From assembly GCA_964621345.1 (NCBI GenBank), contig CAZUON010000015.1, forward strand, positions 1 through 64,000: a stretch of DNA of 64,000 nt, given 5' to 3'. Source of the DNA: Glaciecola sp964621345. Lineage in GTDB: Bacteria > Pseudomonadota > Gammaproteobacteria > Enterobacterales > Alteromonadaceae. Position 1 is the stretch's first letter, and each line of letters begins with the position of its first letter. Below, in pieces: positions 54,748 through 63,680 of this stretch. Under the pieces are notes generated by a model that was given only the letters and a program-made list of their open reading frames with translations, did no database searches and was not told the origin of the DNA. The translations under genes and the position numbers were made by a program.

Positions 54748-55872
54748 CTAGCCCACAGGCACTGCAAATACAGTAATAAAGGCTAGTACAAGGCTAAGCG
54801 CAACAAATAGCAGTTTTTTTACCTGATGTGCAGGCACTGTTAACGCTACCAAGCACTGCAAAAAATAATAAAAAGCAAATGCTCTAGATGCCAAGGCCAA
54901 CACCGTAAAAGTATCTGCGGTCCACGTCAGAATAATGGCGCCAACACCTATAATAATGTATGCGCGCTTTTCATTTATTTTGTCTGTAGTTAACTCACTG
55001 ATATTGCCTGCTGCGGCCAACGTGTCGGCAACCGCTGCTGAGAACTGGCTTAAAGTTGCCGCAAGAATGAGTGGCACCACAAAAATGGCGGACACAAAAC
55101 CGACTAAATCAATTAAGCTATGATCGTTATATTGCCCCTCTAGCAGATGCACTGAAGGTAGGGTAAGTGCCACAAAGCTCAAATATACCAATGTGGCGAT
55201 GACCTGCGAAAGTCGCGACGATGCTATTCGTATCTCTGCGCTGTAGGTGTTACCTAAATATCGACTAGTTTCAAAGCCCTGCACCACAATTAGCGTGCCG
55301 GCTAATATTGTCATTACCTGCCACGGGGAGTATTTGCTAGGGACTGGCATACTCATACTTTTTTCACTGGTAAGTATGGCGAAATCATATTGAGCAAAGA
55401 CAAAGCACAATATCAAAATAATGGCGAGTGTGATGTACAGGGCCCACTTTTCAAGCCCCTCTAATTGAGTCAGCCCTTTTATGACACCGACAAGGGTAAT
55501 AAATACGATCACTAAGGTCGTTAATAGGTTTTCATTAAAGGGAGTATCTAGCGATAAACCGGTAAGAACAAAAGCCGAAAGAATATGTAAATACAAACAC
55601 ACCGAAATAACATACGCGACGATTAAAGCAATGTCTGATAAACGCTCAATATTTGCCATTGCTTTGGTCGGCGTACCTTTAAGCGCAGGCTCAACATGCT
55701 TTATATTGTAGCGAATCACCTCACCAACCATAAACGCTACAGCACAAATACTGGCCATGGCATACACAGACCATTGCCCAACTGCACCAGCCAAAATCGG
55801 CACAATAACCAAAAACCCACTACCAAAAATAGAAGCCAGAGGGGTTGTAGTAGCCAAAATTAGTTGTCGCAA
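54748..55872 (-). CDS. APC-like membrane transporter
   Basis: The protein is 374 aa with about 10-11 hydrophobic helices. TTTPLASIFGSGFLVIVPILAG at the N-terminus and the overall layout resemble amino acid/polyamine/organocation permeases with a LeuT-like fold. It lacks a decisive signature and is shorter than most of them. The start is TTG (55870-55872) with AAGGAAAG just upstream. The substrate is unknown. Confidence 0.6.
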   Translation of the reverse strand: MRQLILATTTPLASIFGSGFLVIVPILAGAVGQWSVYAMASICAVAFMVGEVIRYNIKHVEPALKGTPTKAMANIERLSDIALIVAYVISVCLYLHILSAFVLTGLSLDTPFNENLLTTLVIVFITLVGVIKGLTQLEGLEKWALYITLAIILILCFVFAQYDFAILTSEKSMSMPVPSKYSPWQVMTILAGTLIVVQGFETSRYLGNTYSAEIRIASSRLSQVIATLVYLSFVALTLPSVHLLEGQYNDHSLIDLVGFVSAIFVVPLILAATLSQFSAAVADTLAAAGNISELTTDKINEKRAYIIIGVGAIILTWTADTFTVLALASRAFAFYYFLQCLVALTVPAHQVKKLLFVALSLVLAFITVFAVPVG

Positions 55873-55947
55873 GTATCTTTCCTTTTTGCTGGGTGCTTGT
55901 TGTATAAACTATTATTTTCGCAACGAAACTGTCAACGATGTTGGTGA

Positions 55948-56580
55948 CTAAAGTTGCTCAATCGCCGTTACAGTAAGTGCAAATGGGCCAGGGGTTTTGT
56001 CGGCGAGCATAATACCTAATTGTTCAATATTACTGAAGTCCAAAGCGGGCGCACCGCGTATTAGCCTACCACGAAATTGTGCAGTGAAGTCGGACTCAAC
56101 AAAGGTGTGTGATATGACTTGGCCTTTTTCAGTGTTAAATGAAGCCACATAAGCATAATCGTCGACCCGCCTGTTTGTGCGAATTCTGAATTGATAGGGC
56201 CGGCCATCGCCAATTAGCGAAAGCTTTATGGCTTTTCCCGCTACCCACTCTTTTCCATTATAAACCCTTCGAATTGAGGCAAACCCACCATTGTTTTGTA
56301 AAGACAATATGCCTTCAAAAGTCAGGCCTTTTTCAGTCAAACCTAGAGAGGCTCTAGAGCGACCACCCATCACGGTGTCGTTTACAATTATCCAGTTATC
56401 TAATTCGTTGTTGTCGTCAAAGTTAAGGGTAATAACTGGCTTAGCCGATTCATCTTCAGTAGGGGTCATAATTTGTTTACTATGTAGGGCGAACGATAGC
56501 GATAGCGATAGGCTCAGCAAGCTAATATATGTGAAGTGTGAAACCAATCGTTTAAGAAGGGCATTAATAGGCACTTTCAT
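55948..56580 (-). CDS. CIA30-family protein with signal peptide
   Basis: The protein is 210 aa. After a leader containing a Leu-Ser repeat, the domain (NFDDNNELDNWIIVNDTVMGGRS, GILSLQNNGGFASIRRV, RPYQFRIRTNR) matches the CIA30 beta-sandwich family, named for mitochondrial complex I assembly but functionally unproven in bacteria. The ATG at 56578-56580 is preferred over a GTG two codons upstream. The start lies 12 bases from an N-run, so the upstream region is affected by the join. Confidence 0.8.
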   Translation of the reverse strand: MKVPINALLKRLVSHFTYISLLSLSLSLSFALHSKQIMTPTEDESAKPVITLNFDDNNELDNWIIVNDTVMGGRSRASLGLTEKGLTFEGILSLQNNGGFASIRRVYNGKEWVAGKAIKLSLIGDGRPYQFRIRTNRRVDDYAYVASFNTEKGQVISHTFVESDFTAQFRGRLIRGAPALDFSNIEQLGIMLADKTPGPFALTVTAIEQL

Positions 56581-56706
56581 CGGCACTCTCANNNNNNNNN
56601 NNNNNNNNNNNNNNNNNNNNNNNNNNNNNNNNNNNNNNNNNNNNNNNNNNNNNNNNNNNNNNNNNNNNNNNNNNNNNNNNNNNNNNNNNNNTCATCGGCA
56701 CTCTCA
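56577..56706. other. Assembly gap of 100 N with duplicated ends
   Basis: The N-run is 56592-56691. The 15-base sequence TCATCGGCACTCTCA is present directly before it (56577-56591) and directly after it (56692-56706). The flanks are therefore probably overlapping contig ends, and the true sequence is likely continuous. Confidence 0.85.
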
Positions 56707-56916
56707 AGCGCAGCTCATATGTGCTCTTTTATAGCTTCAAATAACAAAATTTGTTCACTACTGGGTTTATTTTGCCAATAATTTACCGTTACCATATACA
56801 ATAGGCTTCCATATTAAAATGAGTTTTCGTAAAAGTAGAATAAGCAAACCCAGTTTACAAGCCACTAGATTAAGAGCAACCTGAACGGCAGGTCTCTTTG
56901 TTCAGTGTTAATCCGC
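56581..56916. other. Region between CIA30 and sulfatase genes
   Basis: About 336 bases as given, including the 100 N. It must carry the divergent promoters of both genes. I saw only weak features: nine-base arms ACTGGGTTT (56760-56768) and AAACCCAGT (56846-56854) about 77 bases apart, and a small ACCTG/CAGGT stem (about 56879-56893) just before the sulfatase. No gene is visible. Confidence 0.5.
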
Positions 56917-58389
56917 ATGAAAAATAACTCGATACCCGTTTTCTCTCTGCCTAAAGCTTTTATTTTTTTTGCTGGGTTACTTTTATTATGCAGCTGCAGT
57001 CAGCCTGATGACGATGGGCAAGCCCTTGTCAACCAAGCTGAGCGACCCAACATTATACTGATTTTGACCGACGACCAAGGCTATGGCGACACCTCTAGTT
57101 TCGGACAAAACCAATATACGACACATAGCATCGATAGCATTGCACAAAATGGCGCGATGCTGACTCAATTTTATGTCTCACAAGCAATTTGTACGACCTC
57201 ACGCGCCTCTATTTTAACCGGAGCCTACGCAAATCGCCTTGGTCTAAGCTATGCCTTGTTTCCAACAGAATTAACCAACAAGCCCGCGGTGGGCCTTAAT
57301 CCAGAGGAAGAAACTCTCCCTGAACTGTTAAAAGAACAAGGTTATGCAACAGGCCTGTTTGGTAAATGGCACTTAGGCGATCAATCACCGTTTTTACCAA
57401 CAGATCAAGGATTTGACGAGTACTATGGCATTCCTTACTCCAACGATATGTGGTCAGCCAATGTAAACCCTAATTATGACTTTGCTCCCTTGCCCATTTT
57501 TAGCCAAGACCAAGTAATCGCGACGCTTGAAGATGATCAATCCAATTTAACCAAAATATTAACCGAAAAAAGTGTCGCGTTTATTGAAAACCACGCAGAC
57601 CAAGCTTTCTTTTTAATGCTTGCTCACCCTCAGCCACACGTGCCGTTATTTGTATCAAAAGAATTTGAAGGAAAATCAGGAGCAGGCTTGTACGGCGATG
57701 TCATTATGGAAATTGATTGGTCGGTAGGACAAATCCTTACAAGCCTTAAAGAGCAGGGCATATATGAAAATACCCTTGTTATTTTTATGTCGGATAACGG
57801 CCCTTGGTTAACTTACGGAAATCATGCGGGTTCCTCAGGCAAACTGCGCAATGGCAAACAAAGTAGCTTTGAAGGCGGCGTGCGCACTCCAGTGCACATT
57901 CAATGGCCCGCCGGCTTAGCTAAGCAGGGCGAAATTGACATTCCAATGATGACGATAGATTTACTACCCACCCTGACCCAACTTGCGGGCGCTGACTTAC
58001 CCAGCAAAAAAATAGACGGTAAAGATGTGTGGCCCATTATTAGCGGAAAACAAAGCGAGCCTGCGCACGAGGCGTACTTCTTCTATTTTCATCGTAACGA
58101 CCTAACCGCAGTGCGCTACAAACAATGGAAGCTGTATTACCCCCATCGGTATAACTTGGTTGAGGAGGTGGGTATGGATGGCACAAAAGGAAGGAGCGGG
58201 TTTACTATGTTAGAAGGACTTAGGCTTTATGATTTAGAAAATGACCCAAGTGAAACTCGCGATCTGAGCCATCAGTTTCCTGACCTTATTGCGACTATGG
58301 ATGCATTAGCCGATAAAAAGCGAGCGGAATTAGGAGATGACCTAACCGGAGTCAAAGGAACAGAAAACAGGCCAATAGGCTCTTTGTGA
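56917..58389 (+). CDS. Lipoprotein sulfatase (arylsulfatase-like)
   Basis: The protein is 490 aa. A lipobox-like LLLLCSC near residue 28 suggests membrane anchoring. The catalytic motif CTTSRASILTG (Cys92) is of the formylglycine type, with Thr in the third position instead of the common Pro. LILTDDQGYGD provides metal-binding Asp residues, GKWHLGD the active-site Lys/His, and FMSDNG a further metal ligand. It should hydrolyse sulfate esters, perhaps of algal polysaccharides, but no carbohydrate-active enzyme genes are beside it. The ATG at 56917 is chosen; a GTG four codons earlier is also possible. No sulfatase-maturating enzyme gene is in view. Confidence 0.87.
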   Translation: MKNNSIPVFSLPKAFIFFAGLLLLCSCSQPDDDGQALVNQAERPNIILILTDDQGYGDTSSFGQNQYTTHSIDSIAQNGAMLTQFYVSQAICTTSRASILTGAYANRLGLSYALFPTELTNKPAVGLNPEEETLPELLKEQGYATGLFGKWHLGDQSPFLPTDQGFDEYYGIPYSNDMWSANVNPNYDFAPLPIFSQDQVIATLEDDQSNLTKILTEKSVAFIENHADQAFFLMLAHPQPHVPLFVSKEFEGKSGAGLYGDVIMEIDWSVGQILTSLKEQGIYENTLVIFMSDNGPWLTYGNHAGSSGKLRNGKQSSFEGGVRTPVHIQWPAGLAKQGEIDIPMMTIDLLPTLTQLAGADLPSKKIDGKDVWPIISGKQSEPAHEAYFFYFHRNDLTAVRYKQWKLYYPHRYNLVEEVGMDGTKGRSGFTMLEGLRLYDLENDPSETRDLSHQFPDLIATMDALADKKRAELGDDLTGVKGTENRPIGSL

Positions 58390-58399
58390 CCTTTGGCCT
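58369..58399 (+). terminator. Possible terminator at the end of the sulfatase gene
   Basis: The arms AGGCCAA and TTGGCCT enclose a 17-base loop and run into TTTAC. The stem starts before the stop codon and the T-run is short, so it is a weak candidate. Confidence 0.35.
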
Positions 58400-58415
58400 T
58401 TTACACACTTAAGCT

Positions 58416-59591
58416 TTAAATTTTGTTTACTTCAACCAGCATAAATTTGGTGTCTTGCTCGCCAGTGACCATGACGCGGCACTGGCCCCAGTCCTCAGGA
58501 ATAGACCATACAAATTCTTCTGCCACGGTGAACTTCTCGCGGTGGGTTTCGCAGCGTACCTCAACCGTTTCAAGCTCACCTTGAATATCAGCAAAAGCAA
58601 ACTGGTTACGCACTAGCGAGTGAAAGAAAGCCCCACTTTCAGGCATGTCTACGCTTAAAATTATGTGCTCGTCTGAAAGGATGAATCCTTCCACTTCTTC
58701 AATCACACTTTTTAATGGTGATATCAATGATTCACCATTTTCTAGTTCTGCTATCGTTTTCGCGGTTGCAAGGGCATCAGCATACTGTCCGAGATTTGTC
58801 TCTAAAATAAATTGTCGTTGGCGTAAATAGTCAATATATTCGGCATTAAAAATCTCTTTTTCCTTCGAGTGTGAAAGACTGTTGGAAAGGGTTCGTTTAA
58901 TCGCTCTCAACTCTCTTGCATCATCGCCTAACTGCTCAGCAATTCGCGTGTCTAAGCTCGACATCCAAGCATTTTCATATCGGTTACTGTCGTTGCCACT
59001 TTCTAACTTATCTAGTATTTTTTCAGCCTTATCAATATCTTTATCAGCTACGTAGGCAACGGCCTGTTTGTAGCTTTTTACAAATTTTCTCGATGCACCG
59101 CCCGGATCCGCCATAGAAAAATCTAAACGCACTGCCGCATCACATTGCTGCGTAGGTTTTCCATCTTTCATTGCAGGGGTAAATGTCCAATTTCTAATAG
59201 CATTTAGTGCAGAGCGTCTAAAAGTTCTATCCCCAGCAAAATCTTCAATCACAGGGTCTTGCACTAGCCCTTCTTCATCTATGACAAAGCTCATCAGCAC
59301 CCATCCTTCTTTGCCATCACGAGCCGCGCTCTTAGGATACCTAGGGTCAACACGTCGGAGCGGTTCAGCTGGCTGATAGGCTGTAATGCGTGCAACTTCT
59401 TCCGGCGAAGCTTGTTCTATTACTTTTTGCTCAAGCTCATCACATGGTAAAAGGTTTTCTTCAGGCACTTGAGGGAGGTTTAAAGGAGGCTCTGCCGGTC
59501 CAGTCTGGCTGATAGACTGCGAGGAGAACAACAGCGTAGTAAAAAAAGCAAACGCTGGCAGAGCGCACAGCTTAAAGGTACGTAATTTCAT
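58416..59591 (-). CDS. Exported protein with TonB C-terminal domain
   Basis: The protein is 391 aa. A cleavable signal peptide (ends SQSIS, about residue 28) replaces the usual TonB membrane anchor. A TonB C-terminal domain follows (VDPRYPKSAARDGKEGWV, FRRSALNAIRNWTF, about 77-155). The remaining 230 residues contain helical, TPR-like repeats and a beta-rich end. It is therefore not a classical energy transducer; it may bind TonB boxes or the cell wall. The ATG at 59591 begins the signal peptide. Confidence 0.8.
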   Translation of the reverse strand: MKLRTFKLCALPAFAFFTTLLFSSQSISQTGPAEPPLNLPQVPEENLLPCDELEQKVIEQASPEEVARITAYQPAEPLRRVDPRYPKSAARDGKEGWVLMSFVIDEEGLVQDPVIEDFAGDRTFRRSALNAIRNWTFTPAMKDGKPTQQCDAAVRLDFSMADPGGASRKFVKSYKQAVAYVADKDIDKAEKILDKLESGNDSNRYENAWMSSLDTRIAEQLGDDARELRAIKRTLSNSLSHSKEKEIFNAEYIDYLRQRQFILETNLGQYADALATAKTIAELENGESLISPLKSVIEEVEGFILSDEHIILSVDMPESGAFFHSLVRNQFAFADIQGELETVEVRCETHREKFTVAEEFVWSIPEDWGQCRVMVTGEQDTKFMLVEVNKI

Positions 59592-59794
59592 TTTTGAACT
59601 TCCATTGTAAAAAAATCCATTGTTGTGTTTCTCATGTTAGCATCTTCAAATGTTTTGATCGCGCCTTTATAAGGTAACGAATCAACTTTACTGTAGTCAA
59701 GTTCCAGCCTTTACTGTTTAATACCCTATTGCGAGGTGTCTGATGCACACGACAATTACATAAACGAACAACTTGTCGCTATTAAGTGAGTTAT

Positions 59795-60331
59795 ATGACA
59801 AAAAACATGAGTAAACAAACGCCATCAAAACGTGGGCCACGTAAATATTGGGTGTACCTGCGAGACGCACTTATAGGGATAGTGATTATCAGCGCCATCA
59901 TGTATTGGCAGAGCAAAGATATGCTAAGCGCAGATGGCAGCGTACATATAGCACAACAAAACCTTGTAAGCCTAAATGGCGAAGTGTTACCGCTACTAGC
60001 CCAAGACAAAGCAAACTTAGTCTACTTTTTTGCGCCTTGGTGCAGCATTTGTGCCCTGAGTATTGGTAACTTGAGCTATCTTGACCCGAGCAAAGTCAAT
60101 GTAGTGATTGTGGCACTCGATTATTCGAACAAGGAGGCGGTAGAGACCTTCGTTAACGAACATAAGCTCAATAGCCAAGTACTCATGGGCCACGACGCAT
60201 TAAAATCTCAGTTTCAGATTCAGGGCTATCCCAGTTATTATTTGGTAGACGAAAATGGCATCATCACCAGTCGTTCTTTTGGCTATTCCACAGCTGTGGG
60301 TTTAAAGCTACGTGAAGTGTTTGGCGCGTAG
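59795..60331 (+). CDS. Membrane-anchored thioredoxin-like protein (TlpA type)
   Basis: The protein is 178 aa. One N-terminal membrane helix (about 25-40, LIGIVIISAIMYW) anchors a periplasmic thioredoxin domain with the CSIC active site (Cys83, Cys86, in FFAPWCSICALS) and a cis-Pro loop GYPSYYLVDENG. It likely reduces periplasmic disulfides or supports cytochrome maturation. The ATG at 59795 is preferred, with AAGTGAG just upstream; a GTG three codons earlier is the longest reading. It precedes anmK by 53 bases. Confidence 0.85.
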   Translation: MTKNMSKQTPSKRGPRKYWVYLRDALIGIVIISAIMYWQSKDMLSADGSVHIAQQNLVSLNGEVLPLLAQDKANLVYFFAPWCSICALSIGNLSYLDPSKVNVVIVALDYSNKEAVETFVNEHKLNSQVLMGHDALKSQFQIQGYPSYYLVDENGIITSRSFGYSTAVGLKLREVFGA

Positions 60332-60384
60332 GCGCGCCGGCTAAAACTTCAACTTGTATATTTTAACGTAAAAGGTAAAAAGCG

Positions 60385-61599
60385 GTGCACTCCCACATTC
60401 ATAAGCTTCATGCAATAAGCAACAAAGCATCGCGCTTAATTTTAGGCCTAATGAGCGGTACATCTTTAGATGGGCTAGATATTGCGCTTTGCAAAATCAG
60501 TGGGCACGGAAAACACACCGAATGTGAAGTGCTTAAATTTACCACGACCGATTATTGCGACGAGTATCGAAGCAACATCCAAACAATATTTGCCAAGGCC
60601 GATGGTAATATCGAAGCTTTATGCATGCTAAATGCTTGGGTCGCACGTTATCACGCCCGCTTAGTGAATGCCGCCTTGGCCGAGTTTGGCTACAGCGCGA
60701 TTGATATCGATGTGATTGCAAGTCATGGCCAAACCGTATATCACAGCCCATTAGAGCAACATGGCAAAGCAGAGTTTGCTAACTCAACTCTACAAATTGG
60801 TGACGGCGACCATATCGCAGTGCTAACCAATATCATTACCTTAAGTGACTTTAGACAAAAACATATCGCAGCTGGGGGGCAAGGTGCACCTTTGGTCATG
60901 TATGGCGATTATTTGTTGTTCTCAAGTGATACCGAAAACCGAATAATGCTCAATATTGGTGGTGTGGCAAACCTGAGTTTTTTACCAAGAGCTGGCGATA
61001 TTGCTAGTGTATTTAGCTCCGACATAGGACCGGGTAATACAATGATGGATGCATACGTGCAAACGCATTTTTCCCCCTTGCATTACGACAAAGACGCCAT
61101 TATTGCCAGCAAAGGTAAAGTATCAAAAGTTCTGCTTAACGCACTTTTAGATAACGCTTTTTTTGCACAAGATTTTCCAAAAACCACAGGGCCAGAAGTG
61201 TTTAACTTAGCTTACTTAGCAAGTGCATTAAACGCCTCTAAATGCGAAAGCTTATCCCATGAGGATGTATTAGCAACCTTATGCGAATTTACTGCGCAAT
61301 GCATATGCAAAAGCATTCTTAAAATTTGTAAGCACTTACCCTCATTGGAAATATATGCAAGCGGCGGCGGGATTCATAATCCACTGCTAACAGCGAGAAT
61401 TAAGCATAAACTGAGCTTGCAAATGCCACAGGCGACATTTGCCAGTACTCAAGCGTTATCTTTAAACCCCGATGCAAAAGAGGCGGTTTTATTTGCCCTT
61501 TTAGCAAACGAAACGCTATGCGCCGACGGTTTAAGTTTTTCCTCTACGCAAAACAATATGCCCAGTGTTACCATGGGAAAAATCAGCTTTCCTGATTAA
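60385..61599 (+). CDS. anmK: Anhydro-N-acetylmuramic acid kinase
   Basis: It phosphorylates and hydrolyses 1,6-anhydroMurNAc to MurNAc-6-phosphate in peptidoglycan recycling. The protein is 404 aa. LGLMSGTSLDGLDIALC is the family signature. IASHGQTVYH, IGPGNTMMDAY and the C-terminal ASGGGIHNP also match. The start is a GTG (60385-60387). nagZ follows 48 bases later on the same strand, so the two form a recycling pair. Confidence 0.95.
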   Translation: MHSHIHKLHAISNKASRLILGLMSGTSLDGLDIALCKISGHGKHTECEVLKFTTTDYCDEYRSNIQTIFAKADGNIEALCMLNAWVARYHARLVNAALAEFGYSAIDIDVIASHGQTVYHSPLEQHGKAEFANSTLQIGDGDHIAVLTNIITLSDFRQKHIAAGGQGAPLVMYGDYLLFSSDTENRIMLNIGGVANLSFLPRAGDIASVFSSDIGPGNTMMDAYVQTHFSPLHYDKDAIIASKGKVSKVLLNALLDNAFFAQDFPKTTGPEVFNLAYLASALNASKCESLSHEDVLATLCEFTAQCICKSILKICKHLPSLEIYASGGGIHNPLLTARIKHKLSLQMPQATFASTQALSLNPDAKEAVLFALLANETLCADGLSFSSTQNNMPSVTMGKISFPD

Positions 61600-61647
61600 G
61601 CAAAGCGCTATTTGTACGTAAGCGAATCTGTAACGTCGTTTGATGGA

Positions 61648-62691
61648 ATGACTATGCTCAAGACTATACATTTTGACACGCCACCGAGTAATGCCATTGT
61701 TGGCTGCGAGGGGCTAACACTCACGGTAAATGAACGCATACTCTTTGCTCGCTTGCGCCCCCTTGGCTTAATTTTGTTTGCTCGTAATATTGCAAACCCT
61801 GAACAACTCAAAGCCTTAACCGACGAATTTAAAACGGTATGTAACAACGCCCATGCCCTTGTATTGATTGATCAAGAGGGCGGCAGAGTATCGCGATTGC
61901 CAAAAGAGTACTGGCGCATTCCACCGAGCCCAACGCAATTTGCAGCGCTATACACCAAAGACAAAAATGCAGCGATTAATGCCTGCAAAATAAACTATCA
62001 ACTTATTGGACTCGATTTAAAGCGCATGGGCATTAACGTAAATTGCGCGCCTATGCTCGACATCCCGCAAACAAATGCCTCCACAGTGGTCACCGACCGT
62101 GCACTTGGCAATGCCCCTGACAGGGTGATTGCTCTGGCTCAAGCAACTATTGATGGCTTGCATTATGCTGGCGTAGAGCCGGTAATTAAACATGGGCCAG
62201 GACACGGCCGAGGAACGGTCGATAGCCATAAGGCTTTGCCTAAAGTAGATGCGACACTAGACGAACTTGCATCATGGGACTTTTTGCCTTTTGCCCACTT
62301 TGCTAAACAAAGCATGCTAATGACCGCGCATATATTGTATTCTCAGCTTGATGATCAATACCCTGCCACCTTTAGCAAAAACATACTCTCAAATATCGTG
62401 CGAAGGCATATTGGTTTTGAAGGCCTAATTATGACCGACGATATCGATATGCATGCATTAAGCGGAAATACCGCAGAGCGCGCCAGCAAAGCATTACATG
62501 CAGGGTGTGACGTCGTTCTGCAATGTTCTGGTAAATTTGATGATTTGCAGATGCTTGAAGAGGTCCTCATGCCACTTAGTGGGAACTCGCTGTTGCGCGC
62601 CGAATATGCGGCAACTATGGCGAGTTCAGAAGCTCAACCGATGGATGAAAATGCCTTGTTAGCCGAACTGAACAATCTGATGAGTCAGTAA
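61648..62691 (+). CDS. nagZ: Beta-N-acetylhexosaminidase NagZ
   Basis: This cytoplasmic GH3 enzyme of about 347 aa cleaves GlcNAc from anhydromuropeptides, the step before AnmK. LILFARNIANPEQL, LVLIDQEGGRVSRL and the catalytic loop KHGPGHGRGTVDSHKALP are diagnostic; the Asp nucleophile is in MTDDIDM. The ATG at 61648 is used; the longer reading to 61612 does not begin at ATG. An ATG two codons later is also possible. The loop reads KHGPGHG where KHFPGHG is usual. Confidence 0.94.
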   Translation: MTMLKTIHFDTPPSNAIVGCEGLTLTVNERILFARLRPLGLILFARNIANPEQLKALTDEFKTVCNNAHALVLIDQEGGRVSRLPKEYWRIPPSPTQFAALYTKDKNAAINACKINYQLIGLDLKRMGINVNCAPMLDIPQTNASTVVTDRALGNAPDRVIALAQATIDGLHYAGVEPVIKHGPGHGRGTVDSHKALPKVDATLDELASWDFLPFAHFAKQSMLMTAHILYSQLDDQYPATFSKNILSNIVRRHIGFEGLIMTDDIDMHALSGNTAERASKALHAGCDVVLQCSGKFDDLQMLEEVLMPLSGNSLLRAEYAATMASSEAQPMDENALLAELNNLMSQ

Positions 62692-62697
62692 TCGACT

Positions 62698-63315
62698 ATG
62701 CCTGACTTTGCAGTACTTGCGGTATTTATTCCCACATTTTTATTTATTTCTATTACCCCTGGCATGTGCATGACCCTTGCAATGACCCTAGGCATGAGTG
62801 TGGGCTTGCGCCGCACTCTATGGATGATGCTGGGCGAAGTGACCGGTGTGGCGCTAGTTGCGATTGCTGCTGTGATAGGCGTAGCCAGTGTGATGCTAAA
62901 TTATCCAACGTTGTTCTTATGGTTTAAATACATAGGAGGGGCCTATCTTATATATTTGGGTATAACAAGTTGGCGAGCTAAAGAACATATCGATACTATT
63001 GCCAAACGCGATGCCCAACTGAGTAAATTTGCCCTCATATCTCAAGGTTTTATCACAGCAATTGCCAACCCAAAAGGCTGGGGCTTTATGGTCTCTATCC
63101 TACCGCCCTTTGTAAGTATCGAAAAACCGATTGTGACGCAGTTATTTGTGCTAGTTGGGATTATTATGGTCAGCGAATTTCTTTGTATGATGCTTTACGC
63201 GAGCGGCGGTAAAAGTTTGCGTGCATTGCTTAATAAGGGTGACAACATTCGTTGGTTAAACCGCATTGCCGGAGGCTTACTTATTGTGGTTGGGCTTTGG
63301 CTTGCACTTGCGTGA
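62698..63315 (+). CDS. LysE-family exporter
   Basis: The protein is 205 aa with five to six membrane helices. FISITPGMCMTLAMTLGMSVGLRRTL and YIGGAYLIYLGITSW are typical of LysE/RhtB amino-acid exporters. The substrate is unknown. It starts six bases after nagZ. Its last 47 bases belong to the sequence duplicated across the second N-run (left copy 63269-63323). Confidence 0.88.
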   Translation: MPDFAVLAVFIPTFLFISITPGMCMTLAMTLGMSVGLRRTLWMMLGEVTGVALVAIAAVIGVASVMLNYPTLFLWFKYIGGAYLIYLGITSWRAKEHIDTIAKRDAQLSKFALISQGFITAIANPKGWGFMVSILPPFVSIEKPIVTQLFVLVGIIMVSEFLCMMLYASGGKSLRALLNKGDNIRWLNRIAGGLLIVVGLWLALA

Positions 63316-63478
63316 TGCGTGATNNNNNNNNNNNNNNNNNNNNNNNNNNNNNNNNNNNNNNNNNNNNNNNNNNNNNNNNNNNNNNNNNNNNNNNNNNNNN
63401 NNNNNNNNNNNNNNNNNNNNNNNCCGGAGGCTTACTTATTGTGGTTGGGCTTTGGCTTGCACTTGCGTGATGCGTGAT
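63269..63478. other. Assembly gap of 100 N with a 55-base duplicated end
   Basis: The N-run is 63324-63423. The 55 bases 63269-63323 are repeated exactly at 63424-63478. The contigs therefore overlap and the gap is probably artificial, which also explains the repeated 3' end of the LysE gene. Confidence 0.9.
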
Positions 63479-63680
63479 GCGTGATGCGTGATTAGTAAAT
63501 GGTTTGCCCTTCGCCTAATAAAAGTACCGTTTTAGCTTAACAATTACTCAATGTTTCATTAGCTAAGACCAAAGCCTTAGCTGCCTAAGATTATAGTCGA
63601 AATTCTTTAAAAAAATTCGAACTAAAAGACCTTCCAACAGTATAATGCCCGCCAAATTAGCCATGGATGTGACTCTCGTC
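63316..63680. other. Region between LysE exporter and nhaD, including the N-run
   Basis: No gene is visible between the exporter and nhaD. Besides the gap and heptamer repeat it contains the arms AGCTAAG (63561-63567) and CTTAGCT (63576-63582) and a TATAAT (63641-63646) that may be the nhaD -10 box. An 80-residue minus-strand reading here overlaps the start of nhaD and is a shadow. Confidence 0.5.
63465..63492. repeat. Four tandem copies of the heptamer GCGTGAT
   Basis: Copies lie at 63465, 63472, 63479 and 63486. The stop codon of the exporter (duplicated copy) is inside the first. The left contig end before the gap shows only two copies (63310-63323), so the repeat is where the assembly broke. 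Confidence 0.85.

Noticed and set aside
56291..56734. Reading frame running through the first N-run
   Set aside because: It is antisense to the CIA30 gene and depends on undefined bases.
59687..59717. Direct repeats TTTACTGT upstream of the thioredoxin-like gene
   Set aside because: Two eight-base copies about 20 bases apart are too short to support a binding site without comparison to other genomes.
63252..63470. Reading frame through the second N-run repeating the exporter C-terminus
   Set aside because: It is produced by the 55-base duplicated contig end, not a real second gene.
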